A stretch of DNA of 64,000 bases from Flavobacterium ustbae (GTDB lineage: Bacteria; Bacteroidota; Bacteroidia; Flavobacteriales; Flavobacteriaceae), in the NCBI RefSeq assembly GCF_003946915.1, contig NZ_RPOC01000001.1, positions 806,001 through 870,000 of the forward strand. Reading direction: 5' to 3'. The translations under genes were made by a program, and so were the position numbers. Below, one piece after another: positions 33,892 to 43,600 of this stretch. How positions within the stretch are numbered: position 1 is the stretch's first letter; every line of letters starts with the position of its first letter. The notes below the pieces were generated by a model. The model was not told the origin of the DNA and did no database searches. It saw only the letters and a list, made by a program, of their open reading frames with translations.

Positions 33892-34248
33892 ATGAATATT
33901 TTTGTTGGAAGTCTTCCATTCAGTATTGAGGAAGCAGATTTAAGAGAGTCTTTTGAGGCTTATGGTGCAGTTGACTCTGTTAAAATTATTACTGATAAAT
34001 TTACTGGAAGAAGTAAAGGATTTGGTTTTGTTGAAATGCCAAATGATAGCGAGGCTCAAAAAGCTATCGATGAATTGAACGGAGCTGTAGTTTCAGGTCG
34101 TACAATTGTTGTAAATAAATCTGAGCCTAAACCAGAAGGCGAAAGAAGAAGTTTCAACAACAACCGTGGTGGAAATGACCGTGGTGGTTATGGAAACAAC
34201 CGTGGCGGTTATGGAAATGACCGTGGTGGAAACAGAGGAGGATATTAA
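33892..34248 (+). CDS. RRM-family RNA-binding protein with Gly-rich tail
   Basis: A 118-residue protein. NIFVGSLPFS (RNP2) and RSKGFGFVEM (RNP1) define one RNA-recognition motif over about residues 1-77. The tail (about 85-118) is built of repeats of NNRGGYGNDRGG type, rich in Arg and Gly. This architecture resembles cold-induced RNA-binding proteins and is common in Bacteroidota; binding to single-stranded RNA is expected. Followed by a strong terminator. Confidence 0.92.
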   Translation: MNIFVGSLPFSIEEADLRESFEAYGAVDSVKIITDKFTGRSKGFGFVEMPNDSEAQKAIDELNGAVVSGRTIVVNKSEPKPEGERRSFNNNRGGNDRGGYGNNRGGYGNDRGGNRGGY

Positions 34249-34267
34249 TATTTTTTTTCTAAAATAC

Positions 34268-34296
34268 AAAAGGGATCAATTTTATTGATCCCTTTT
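34268..34296 (+). terminator. Terminator of the RRM gene
   Basis: AAAAGGGATCAA pairs with TTGATCCCTTTT around a five-base loop, with further T residues behind. Symmetric A and T flanks mean it could also serve the opposite strand. Confidence 0.88.
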
Positions 34297-34386
34297 TTTG
34301 TTTGATAAATTTGTTTCAGGTTTTATTTGTTTCAAGTTTCAGGTTGGAAAACTTGAAACTTGAAACCTCAAACAAAAATTAACTAA

Positions 34387-35442
34387 TTATACATTCGCAG
34401 CTAACCAGTCACCTACTTCTTTAGTACCGTATGCTTTTCCTCCGTTTGCTAAATCTTCAGTAACTACTCCAGCTTCTAAAGCTTTGTTTACAGCGTCTCT
34501 CATTGCTTTTCCTTCTTCCATCAATCCGAAGTTTTCGAACATCATAGCAGCAGATAAAACAGTAGCCATTGGGTTAGCAATGTTTAATCCAGTAGCTTGT
34601 GGGTAAGAACCGTGAATTGGCTCAAATAAAGATACTTCAGCTCCCATAGATGCAGAAGGCATTAATCCCATTGAACCAGAAATTACAGAAGCTTCGTCTG
34701 TTAAAATATCTCCAAATAAGTTTTCCGTAATCAATACGTCGTAAGAGTTAGGCCATTGCACTAAACGCATCGCAACCGCATCAACAAATTCGTAGCTTAC
34801 TTCAACTTCCGGATAATCTTTTTCCATAGCCTGAACTGTTTCTCTCCACAAACGTGAAGTTTCCAAAACGTTTGCTTTATCTACACAACATAATTTTTTA
34901 GAACGCGTCATGGCTAATTCGAAACCTTTTTTAGCCAAACGCTGTACTTCTGCTCTGGTGTAAACGCAGTTGTCAAAGGCAGTGTCTCCACCGTCTTTTC
35001 TTCCTTTTTCACCAAAGTAGATTCCGCCAGTTAATTCTCTTAAGAAAACTAAATCCGTTCCTTCGATTCTTTCTCTTTTTAATGGAGACTTATCTAATAA
35101 TGAAGGGAATGTAAAAGTTGGTCTTACGTTTGCGAACAAACCTAAAGCTTTACGCATTTTTAATAAACCTTGCTCTGGTCTTACTGGCGCAGAAGGATCA
35201 TTATCGTATTTTGGGTGGCCGATTGCTCCAAAAAGAACCGCATCAGCATTTTTACAAACTTCGTGTGTTGCATCTGGATAAGGCTCGCCAACTGCATCAA
35301 TTGCAGCAGCACCAGTTAAAGCTGGTTTCCAAGTGATTTCATGTCCAAATTTTTGCGCAATAGCATCTGATACTTTTACGGCTTGATCGATTACTTCTGG
35401 TCCGATTCCGTCACCGGCTAAAAGGGCTATGTTTAATTTCAT
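34387..35442 (-). CDS. leuB: 3-isopropylmalate dehydrogenase
   Basis: A 351-residue enzyme, NAD-dependent oxidative decarboxylation of 3-isopropylmalate in leucine synthesis. ALLAGDGIGPEV opens the family fold. ENLFGDILTDEASVISGSMG and PIHGSYPQATG are the dehydrogenase signatures and cofactor loop. Last gene of the leu operon. A CTAAG-rich repeat region separates it from the upstream synthase gene. Confidence 0.96.
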   Translation of the reverse strand: MKLNIALLAGDGIGPEVIDQAVKVSDAIAQKFGHEITWKPALTGAAAIDAVGEPYPDATHEVCKNADAVLFGAIGHPKYDNDPSAPVRPEQGLLKMRKALGLFANVRPTFTFPSLLDKSPLKRERIEGTDLVFLRELTGGIYFGEKGRKDGGDTAFDNCVYTRAEVQRLAKKGFELAMTRSKKLCCVDKANVLETSRLWRETVQAMEKDYPEVEVSYEFVDAVAMRLVQWPNSYDVLITENLFGDILTDEASVISGSMGLMPSASMGAEVSLFEPIHGSYPQATGLNIANPMATVLSAAMMFENFGLMEEGKAMRDAVNKALEAGVVTEDLANGGKAYGTKEVGDWLAANV

Positions 35443-35449
35443 TATTTAT

Positions 35450-35590
35450 TTTTTAAAAGGTTCTAAGGTTTGAGTTGCTAAGGTTCTAAGGTTTCTTAGC
35501 GATTATTTTTTAAGCTTCTGAGCTACTAAGATGCTAAGATACTAAGTTCCAGCAAATCTTAGAACCTTAGTAGCATAGCGACTTAGCACC
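35450..35590. repeat. CTAAG-rich repeat region between leuB and the synthase gene
   Basis: Many short units of AAGGTTCTAAGG and CTTAGAACCTTAG type in both orientations fill the 148-base gap (for example GGTTCTAAGGTTTCTTAG near 35483-35500 and AATCTTAGAACCTTAGTAG near 35553-35571). The segments could pair in the leu mRNA. Confidence 0.65.
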
Positions 35591-37111
35591 TTAGAAGGCT
35601 ATATTAAGCATTTTCTGTGTTGCAATTATCGCTGCAACAGTCTGGTCAGAATCTAAACCACGGGTTTTAAATTCTTTTCCGTTGTTTACCCAAGTAATAA
35701 TCGTTTCGCATAAAGCGTCAGAACTACTTCCGGGTGGGATTCTTACTGCGTAATCAATCAATTTTGGGAGGGTTAATTTTTTGCTTTTGTAAATCTTAGA
35801 TAAAGCATTCATAAAAGCATCAAACTGACCGTCTCCTTGAGCATTTTCTTCTATTATTTCTCCATTTAAATTTAGAGATAAAGTCGTTGATGGGCGCATT
35901 CCTTTAGAATGAACCAGCATATAAGAATTGATTGTGATTTTTTCTTCGTACGTATGACTGTCTAAAACATCCGAAATAATGTACGGAAGATCTTCTTTAG
36001 TAACGGTTTCTTTTTTGTCGCCCAATTCGATAATTCTTTGGGTAACCAATTTCAAATCTTCGTTGTTTAGTTTTAAACCTAATTCCTGAAGATTCTTTTC
36101 GATATTGGCTTTCCCAGAAGTTTTTCCGAGGGCATATTTTCTTTGTCGCCCAAAACGTTCCGGAAGCAAATCATTAAAATAAAGATTGTTTTTGTTGTCT
36201 CCGTCGGCGTGAATTCCGGCAGTTTGCGTAAAAACGTTATCCCCAACAATTGGTTTGTTGGCAGGAATTCTATAACCTGTAAAAGTTTCAACCAGTTTGC
36301 TTACAGAATACAAAGAAGTTTCTTTAATGCCAATGTGTACTTCTGGTATATAATCGTTTATAACTGCTACGGTACTTTCAAGAGGCGCATTTCCTGCACG
36401 TTCTCCCATTCCGTTTACGGTAACGTGAAGCCCGTTGATTCCGGCTTTTACGGCTTCCATAACATTGGCAACACTTAAATCGTAATCGTTATGCGCGTGG
36501 AAATCAAAGTGAATATTTGGATATTTTGCTTTAATTTTTGAAATAAATTCAAAAGTCAGAGACGGAATTAAAACGCCTAAAGTATCCGGCAATAAAACTC
36601 TTTTAACGGACTGAGTAGAAAGGAAATCTAAAAATTGAAAAACATAATCTTGAGAATTTCTCATTCCGTTGCTCCAGTCTTCCAGATAAACATTCGTTTC
36701 AATATTATTCTCTTTAGCTAAAGCAATAATTTGAGCTATTTCTGCAAAATGCTGTTCAGGAGTTTTTTTCAATTGGTGCGTTAAGTGATTCATTGAGCCT
36801 TTGGTCAATAAATTCTGCACTTTTGCACCCGCTTTTTTCATCCATTCAATGGAAACACCGCCGTCTACAAACGTTAGCACTTCGATTCTATCAATATAGC
36901 CACGTTCTTCAGCCCAAGAAGTGATGCCTTTTACGGCTTGAAATTCCCCTTCGCTCACGCGTGCAGAAGCAATTTCGATTCTATCAATATTTAATTCCTC
37001 CAGCAATAATTGCGCAATGGTCAGTTTTTCTGCAGCAGAAAATGATACTCCAGACGTTTGTTCACCGTCACGGAGCGTCGTATCCATTATTTCAATTTTT
37101 CTTTTTTCCAT
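35591..37111 (-). CDS. 2-isopropylmalate synthase / citramalate synthase family protein
   Basis: A 506-residue Claisen-type acyltransferase. IMDTTLRDGEQTSGVSFS carries the R-D acceptor residues, FDFHAHNDYDLS the HxH metal ligands, and residues about 370-506 look like the LeuA allosteric dimer domain. It condenses acetyl-CoA with 2-oxoisovalerate (leucine) or pyruvate (isoleucine through citramalate); sequence alone does not separate LeuA from CimA here, so no symbol is given. Sits in the leu operon 33 bases after a methyltransferase gene. Confidence 0.9.
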   Translation of the reverse strand: MEKRKIEIMDTTLRDGEQTSGVSFSAAEKLTIAQLLLEELNIDRIEIASARVSEGEFQAVKGITSWAEERGYIDRIEVLTFVDGGVSIEWMKKAGAKVQNLLTKGSMNHLTHQLKKTPEQHFAEIAQIIALAKENNIETNVYLEDWSNGMRNSQDYVFQFLDFLSTQSVKRVLLPDTLGVLIPSLTFEFISKIKAKYPNIHFDFHAHNDYDLSVANVMEAVKAGINGLHVTVNGMGERAGNAPLESTVAVINDYIPEVHIGIKETSLYSVSKLVETFTGYRIPANKPIVGDNVFTQTAGIHADGDNKNNLYFNDLLPERFGRQRKYALGKTSGKANIEKNLQELGLKLNNEDLKLVTQRIIELGDKKETVTKEDLPYIISDVLDSHTYEEKITINSYMLVHSKGMRPSTTLSLNLNGEIIEENAQGDGQFDAFMNALSKIYKSKKLTLPKLIDYAVRIPPGSSSDALCETIITWVNNGKEFKTRGLDSDQTVAAIIATQKMLNIAF

Positions 37112-37144
37112 TATTATATTGTTAGCTTTAAGCTGAATTATGCA

Positions 37145-37717
37145 TTATATTTTTGTAATCAGAATCAAACCTGTTGACCAATTCATTTTTGTTAATTGAA
37201 TGTCTTTTCTTTTTTCTAAATCCTGAATCAGAATATCGACGTTTTTATCATGATCATTTGGCCAGTTGGGTTGAGGCAGCATATCGTCAATTAAATAAAT
37301 TCCGCCAGAGTTTAATAAATTCAATGTTTCTTCTAAAACCACATATTTTCCAGGCCAAGCATCAGCAAAAATCAAATCAAATTTTGAATCTTTATAGTTT
37401 AAAATCCATTGCTCGGCATCTTCGCAAACAAATGAAACATTTGATTCTTGAAAATACTTTTTTGCAATGCTTTGATATTCTGATGAATTGTCTATCGAAA
37501 TTAAATTAGCATTTCCATTCATTCCTTCAATCATCCACGCAAGTGATAAACCGGTTCCAGTTCCTAATTCTAAAAAATGACCGTCTTTTTTGGTTGTGAT
37601 TAATGTTCGAAGTAAACTTCCCGTTTGCAAATCTGACGGCATTGAAAACGAAATTGCTTCAGAATCTTTTTTGATTTCTGAATAAAATTTCGGTAATACA
37701 ATGTTGTTGTCATTCAT
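37145..37717 (-). CDS. Class I SAM-dependent methyltransferase inside the leu operon
   Basis: A 190-residue protein. FLELGTGTGLSLAWMIEGM is the SAM-binding motif, SFVCEDAEQWI and FDLIFADAWPGKYV are the following strands, and GGIYLIDDMLPQPN resembles O-methyltransferase family 3 proteins. Substrate unknown. It lies between leuD and the synthase gene, transcribed with them, but has no known role in leucine synthesis. Confidence 0.8.
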   Translation of the reverse strand: MNDNNIVLPKFYSEIKKDSEAISFSMPSDLQTGSLLRTLITTKKDGHFLELGTGTGLSLAWMIEGMNGNANLISIDNSSEYQSIAKKYFQESNVSFVCEDAEQWILNYKDSKFDLIFADAWPGKYVVLEETLNLLNSGGIYLIDDMLPQPNWPNDHDKNVDILIQDLEKRKDIQLTKMNWSTGLILITKI

Positions 37718-37756
37718 TATTTTGGAAGGGCTTAAGGTTTTTTGTTTAATTTAGAA

Positions 37757-37788
37757 AGACCCGAGAGGTTTTGAAGCCTTTCGGGTCT
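37757..37788. repeat. Palindromic unit between leuD and the methyltransferase gene
   Basis: AGACCCGAGAGG and CCTTTCGGGTCT are 12-base inverted arms with one mismatch around an eight-base centre. It could reduce read-through within the leu operon or stabilise the upstream mRNA. Confidence 0.65.
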
Positions 37789-37810
37789 AATAGACTGAAT
37801 GATATTGCTA

Positions 37811-38407
37811 TTAGTAAGGAAGTTTATCAGCGAAAGCTTTAATATCTTCTTTCATATCTTGTAAGTAATCAATGTCGTCAAAACCATTGATTAAGTTATT
37901 CTTTTTGTATCCGTTGATAGCAAAAGATTCTTGCTCACCAGTTGATAACAAAGTAATAGTTTGGTTTGGAAGATTGATTTCTAATTCTGTTTTAGGATCA
38001 GCTTCGATAGCTTTGAAAATGTTAGCTAAAAACTCAGGGCTGATTTGTACTGGTAAAACACCAATATTCAAACAGTTTCCTTTGAAGATATCTGCAAAGA
38101 AAGAAGAAACCACAGCACGAAATCCGTAATCGTAAACCGCCCAAGCCGCGTGCTCTCTAGAAGATCCAGAACCGAAATTTTTTCCTCCTACAAGGATTTT
38201 TCCGCTGTAAGTCGGGTTGTTTAAAACGAAATCTGCTTTTGGAGTGTCGTCTCCATTATATCTCCAGTCTCTAAAAAGGTTATCTCCAAAACCTTCACGT
38301 TTTGTAGCTTTTAAGAAACGAGCTGGAATTATTTGATCTGTATCTACGTTCTCAATTGGCAACGGAACTCCGCTGCTTGTAAGTATATTAAATTTATCGT
38401 ATGCCAT
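37811..38407 (-). CDS. leuD: 3-isopropylmalate dehydratase small subunit
   Basis: A 198-residue swivelling-domain subunit of isopropylmalate isomerase. [14 protein letters not shown] and [19 protein letters not shown] are the signature motifs. Works as a heterodimer with LeuC, encoded upstream. Confidence 0.96.
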   Translation of the reverse strand: MAYDKFNILTSSGVPLPIENVDTDQIIPARFLKATKREGFGDNLFRDWRYNGDDTPKADFVLNNPTYSGKILVGGKNFGSGSSREHAAWAVYDYGFRAVVSSFFADIFKGNCLNIGVLPVQISPEFLANIFKAIEADPKTELEINLPNQTITLLSTGEQESFAINGYKKNNLINGFDDIDYLQDMKEDIKAFADKLPY

Positions 38408-38569
38408 TTTAATTTTAGATTTTTGGATTTTAGATTTTAGATTTTCCTCTCTGGGGTGAAATCTAAACGCTGAAATCTTTTTGTATTAATAATGTGAATG
38501 AATTTTTATTTGAAGAAATTTAGATGAAGATTACGCAAAGTGAGCAATCTAAAATCTAAAATCTCCAAT
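38408..38569. other. leuC-leuD spacer with AATCTAAAAT repeats
   Basis: A 162-base gap containing short repeats of AATCTAAAATCT type in both orientations (near 38412-38445 and 38546-38577). No gene seen. Confidence 0.55.
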
Positions 38570-39964
38570 CTAAAATAATTCTCTCGGATCTGTCAATTTT
38601 CCTGTAACCGCAGCCGCAGCCGCCATAATCGGACTTGCCAAAAGCGTTCTTGAACCAGGACCTTGACGACCTTCAAAGTTTCTGTTTGAAGTACTTACTG
38701 CGTATTTACCAGCTGGAACTTTATCGTCGTTCATGGCTAAACAAGCAGAACATCCAGGCTGACGTAATACGAAACCAGCTTCTGTCAAAATATCTAAAAT
38801 TCCTTCTTCTTTAATCTGCGCTTCAACAACGTGAGAACCCGGAACTAACCAAGCCGTAACATTATCTGCTTTTTTTCTTCCTTTTACAATTTCAGCAAAA
38901 GCTCTAAAATCTTCAATACGTCCGTTTGTACAGCTTCCTAAGAAAACGTAATCGATTTGTTTTCCGATCATTACATCATCTTCGTTGAAGCCCATATAAG
39001 CCAAAGATTTCCTGTATGTTTCCTCACCGCCTTCAACTTCTTTAGCGTTCGGAATATGTTTGGTGATACCAATTCCCATTCCAGGGTTAGTACCATAAGT
39101 AATCATTGGTTCGATATCAGAGGCTTTGATGTTTAATTCGGCATCAAAAACAGCATCCGGATCTGTTTTAAGTGTTTTCCAATATTCAACTGCTTTAGTC
39201 CAAGCTTCACCTTTTGGCGCGTAAAGTCTTCCTTCAAGGAAATCGAAAGTAGTTTGGTCAGGAGCAATCATTCCTCCACGAGCACCCATTTCGATACTTA
39301 AGTTACAAACTGTCATACGTCCTTCCATAGTCATGTTTTCAAAAACATCACCAGCATATTCAACAAAATATCCAGTTCCTCCAGAAGTAGTCAATTGTGC
39401 AATAATGTAAAGCGCAACGTCTTTTGGCCCAACACCTTTACTTAGTTGTCCGTTTACGTTGATACGCATTTTCTTTGGCTTTGGCTGCATAATACATTGC
39501 GTAGAAAGCACCATTTCAACCTCAGATGTTCCGATACCAAAAGCGATAGCTCCAAAAGCACCGTGAGTAGACGTATGAGAGTCACCACAAACAATAGTAG
39601 CACCTGGCAAAGTAATTCCGTTTTCAGGACCCACTACGTGTACAATTCCATTTTTTTGGTGACCTAATCCCCAGTGTGAAATTCCGTATTCAGTTGCATT
39701 GTCTTCAAGCGCTTTAAGCTGATTTGCAGACAAAGGATCTGCAACAGGTAAATGCTGGTTTATAGTCGGTGTATTGTGGTCTGCGGTTGCAAAAGTACGT
39801 TCTGGGTATAAAACGTTAACGCCTCTTGATTTTAATCCTAAAAAAGCAACAGGGCTCGTTACTTCGTGAATGAAATGACGGTCAATAAAAAACACATCTG
39901 GTCCATCTTCAATTTTACGCACAACGTGTGAATCCCATACTTTGTCAAATAATGTCTTACTCAT
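38570..39964 (-). CDS. leuC: 3-isopropylmalate dehydratase large subunit
   Basis: A 464-residue aconitase-family enzyme. [24 protein letters not shown] (cluster Cys) and [12 protein letters not shown] (the C-x2-C pair) provide the three ligands of the 4Fe-4S cluster. First gene of the leu operon, preceded by a well-formed promoter. Confidence 0.97.
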   Translation of the reverse strand: MSKTLFDKVWDSHVVRKIEDGPDVFFIDRHFIHEVTSPVAFLGLKSRGVNVLYPERTFATADHNTPTINQHLPVADPLSANQLKALEDNATEYGISHWGLGHQKNGIVHVVGPENGITLPGATIVCGDSHTSTHGAFGAIAFGIGTSEVEMVLSTQCIMQPKPKKMRINVNGQLSKGVGPKDVALYIIAQLTTSGGTGYFVEYAGDVFENMTMEGRMTVCNLSIEMGARGGMIAPDQTTFDFLEGRLYAPKGEAWTKAVEYWKTLKTDPDAVFDAELNIKASDIEPMITYGTNPGMGIGITKHIPNAKEVEGGEETYRKSLAYMGFNEDDVMIGKQIDYVFLGSCTNGRIEDFRAFAEIVKGRKKADNVTAWLVPGSHVVEAQIKEEGILDILTEAGFVLRQPGCSACLAMNDDKVPAGKYAVSTSNRNFEGRQGPGSRTLLASPIMAAAAAVTGKLTDPRELF

Positions 39965-40027
39965 TTTTTATTTTTTTTAATTGTAATTTTATAACTACAG
40001 CCTTTCCTGTTGATTATAATAGGTAAG

Positions 40028-40058
40028 CAAAATTAAAAAAAGGTAAAAAACAGTCAAT
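40028..40058 (-). promoter_or_regulatory. Promoter of the leu operon
   Basis: On the minus strand TTG (40055-40057), a 19-base spacer, then TAATTTTG (40028-40035), a textbook Bacteroidota promoter. The leader would be about 55-60 bases. I see no leucine-rich leader peptide. Confidence 0.75.
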
Positions 40059-40059
40059 T

Positions 40060-40629
40060 TCAATATTTCATTATATACGATACCCAAACTAAATTACAGA
40101 TTGAAAAATGCTTTTTTATTGTCAGATTTAATGGTGTAATTTGAGATGAAATTTGTTTTTTAATCTTTTTTAATCCTTGCTTTGCTTTGTTTGTTTGTTG
40201 TTTGAATAGTTTGCAAATTTATTGTATAATAAGTGTAAAATATGTGTTTTTGTTTGAAAAAATGTAACAAATTAAATAAAAATAGTAATAATTGACAGTG
40301 TTTAGATTTTGATGGATTTTGAATTTCAAATGTTTTTTAGCTTAGAAATAATGAATCCAAATAAACTTTTTGTAATTTTCTAAAGAGGAAATACTACGAC
40401 ATCCAAAAGGATAAAATTTATCAAATTTTATGAATTTTAAGAGGAATAATGAATTGTTCGCAAGAATGTATTTTTAAGAATTTTGTGTTTTAATTAGCCA
40501 AAAAAATGACTAAATTTGACTTTCTCCATTTTTTATATTCTTAATTTTTATCACGCATAAAATCAGTTGTTTATGTTGTGTGAGACTTGGGATTTGGGGC
40601 TTTAAAAATTGACATTTCCATAAAAATAT
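40060..40629. other. AT-rich gap between the leu promoter and dnaE
   Basis: About 570 bases. No convincing frame or structured element was seen. It presumably carries the dnaE promoter, but no clear TAnnTTTG box lies close to the dnaE start. Confidence 0.5.
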
Positions 40630-43600
40630 ATGTATTTAATATTCGATACCGAAACAACCGGATTACCAAAACGCTGGGACGCGCCAATTACCGATTCTGA
40701 TAACTGGCCCCGCTGTATACAAATCGCCTGGCAATTGCATGACGAAATGGGACAGCTTATCGAACATCAGGATTATTTGGTAAAACCGGACGGATTTAAT
40801 ATTCCGTACGATGCTGAACGTATTCACGGAATTTCTACCGAATTGGCAGAAGCCGAAGGAATCACGCTGGCCGAAGTTTTGGAGAAATTCAATATCGCTT
40901 TAAGCAAAACCAAATTTATCGTCGGTCAGAATCTTGGTTTCGACGTGAATATTATGGGAGCCGAATTCCATAGAATGGGTGTAGATTCTCCAATGAGTTC
41001 GATGCCTGTTTTAGATACTTGTACCGAAGTTACAGCTTCATTATTACAACTTCCCGGAGGTCGTGGAGGAAAGTTTAAACTTCCTACCTTGACAGAACTA
41101 CACAGTTATCTTTTCGATAAGCCTTTCGCGGAAGCGCACAACGCCACTGCCGACGTTGAGGCAACCACGCGTTGTTTCTTAGAATTGGTTAGAAGAGAGG
41201 TTTTTACAAAAGAAGAGCTTGACGTTCCGAAAGAATATTTTAAAGAATTTCAGGAAAGAAATCCACAGGAATTTCCTTTAATTGGTCTTAAACACATCAA
41301 TTTAAAAGCCGCTTCAGAAAAAGTTAGAGAGCAGATCAAAGCTTTACAAGTTGATGAAACGCCAACTGTGGTTTCAGAATCGGATAAAGCCGATTTTAAA
41401 GCGGCAAAATTTGCACATTTACACAATCATACACAGTTTTCGGTTTTGCAATCGACTATTGGAATTGGAAATATTGTAGCGGCTACAGCCAAAAACGGAA
41501 TGCCGGCTGTTGCCATGACCGATACTGGAAACATGATGGGAGCTTTTCACTTTGTGAGCGCTGTTATGAATCACAATAAAGGAGCTTCTACCAAAAATAA
41601 AGCTTTAGTTGACGCTGGAGAAGAACCAACAGAAACGGAAGTAAAACCAATCGTAGGCTGTGAATTTAATATCTGCGAAAATCATTTAGATAAATCAAAA
41701 AAAGACAACGGTTATCAGGTTGTTTTAATGGCCAAAAATAAAGCAGGTTATCACAATTTGGCTAAAATGGCTTCAATTGCCTACACCGACGGATTTTATT
41801 ATGTTCCGAGAATTGACCGTAAAATCGTTGAACAATACAAAGGAGATATTATGGTTTTGTCTGGGAATTTATACGGAGAAATTCCGAGTAAAATCCTGAA
41901 CATTGGTGAAAACCAAGCCGAAGAAGCCTTAATTTGGTGGAAGGAGCAATTTGGCGAAGATTTCTATCTTGAGGTAATGCGTCACAATCAGGAAGACGAA
42001 AATCGTGTCAACAAAACCCTGATTGAGTTTTCGCAAAAACATAATATCAAATTAATTGCAACCAACAACACCTATTATTTAAATAAGGAAGATGCCAATG
42101 CGCACGATATTTTATTGTGTGTAAAAGACGGTGAAAAACAAGCAACGCCAATTGGTCGTGGCCGTGGTTACCGTTACGGACTTCCGAATCAGGAATATTA
42201 TTTCAAGTCGCAAGAAGAGATGAAAAAACTCTTTGCCGATTTGCCAGAAGCGATTATCAATATTCAGGAAATTATAGATAAGGTAGAAGGATATTCACTT
42301 TACCGAGATGTATTGCTTCCGAAATTTGATATTCCAGAAGAGTTTGTTGATCCCGAGGATGAAAAAGACAATGGAGTTCGTGGTGAAAATGCTTATTTAC
42401 GCCATCTTACAATGGAAGGGGCAAAAAGAAGATACGGCGAAATTACAGAATCGATTCAAGAACGTTTGGATTTTGAGCTTTTAACAATTTCGAATTCAGG
42501 ATATCCGGGTTATTTCTTGATTGTACAGGATTTCATCGCCGAAGCTAGAAAAATGGACGTTTCAGTAGGACCCGGACGTGGTTCTGCAGCGGGTTCTGCC
42601 GTTGCATACTGTCTCGGAATTACCAATATTGACCCGATCAAGTATGATTTGCTTTTTGAGCGTTTCCTAAATCCTGACCGTGTATCGATGCCCGATATTG
42701 ATATCGACTTTGATGATGAAGGTCGTGGCCGTGTAATGGATTATGTAATCAATAAATACGGACAGAAACAGGTGGCACAGATTATCACTTATGGTAAAAT
42801 GGCAACCAAATCGGCGATTCGTGATACGGCACGTGTACTGGATTTACCTTTATTTGAAGCCGATAGAATTGCAAAATTGATTCCGGGAATGATGCCGTCA
42901 AAATGGAATTTGGCACGTTTTATTTCGGAAAGCGAAGATGAGGTAAAAAAAGCCCTTCGTTCAGACGAATTTGATAATGTAAAAGAATTAATCGCTATCG
43001 CCAATGAAGATGATTTGGCGGGAGAAACTATTCAGCAGGCCAAAATTCTGGAAGGTTCAATGCGTAATACGGGAATTCATGCTTGTGGGGTAATTATTAC
43101 GCCGTCGGATATTACGAATTATGTTCCCGTAACCACTGCAAAAGATTCAGATTTGTATGTAACACAGTTTGATAACTCAGTTGCAGAAAGTGCCGGATTG
43201 CTGAAAATGGACTTCTTGGGTCTGAAGACCCTTACGCTGATAAAAGATACCGTAAAACTGGTAAAATATAGAACAGGAATTGATCTCGATCCGGATACTT
43301 TCCCGATCGATGATGAAGAAACCTATGCGTTGTTCCAAAGAGGTGAAACGGTTGGAATCTTCCAATATGAGTCGCCCGGAATGCAGAAATACATGAAAGA
43401 TCTGAAGCCAACGGTTTTTGGAGATTTAATTGCCATGAATGCACTTTATCGTCCGGGACCTTTGGAGTATATTCCTTCTTTTGTTCGAAGAAAAAATGGC
43501 GACGAAGAAATCAAATACGATTTAGATGCCTGTGCAGAATATTTATCTGAAACCTACGGAATTACGGTTTATCAAGAGCAGGTAATGCTTTTGTCTCAGT

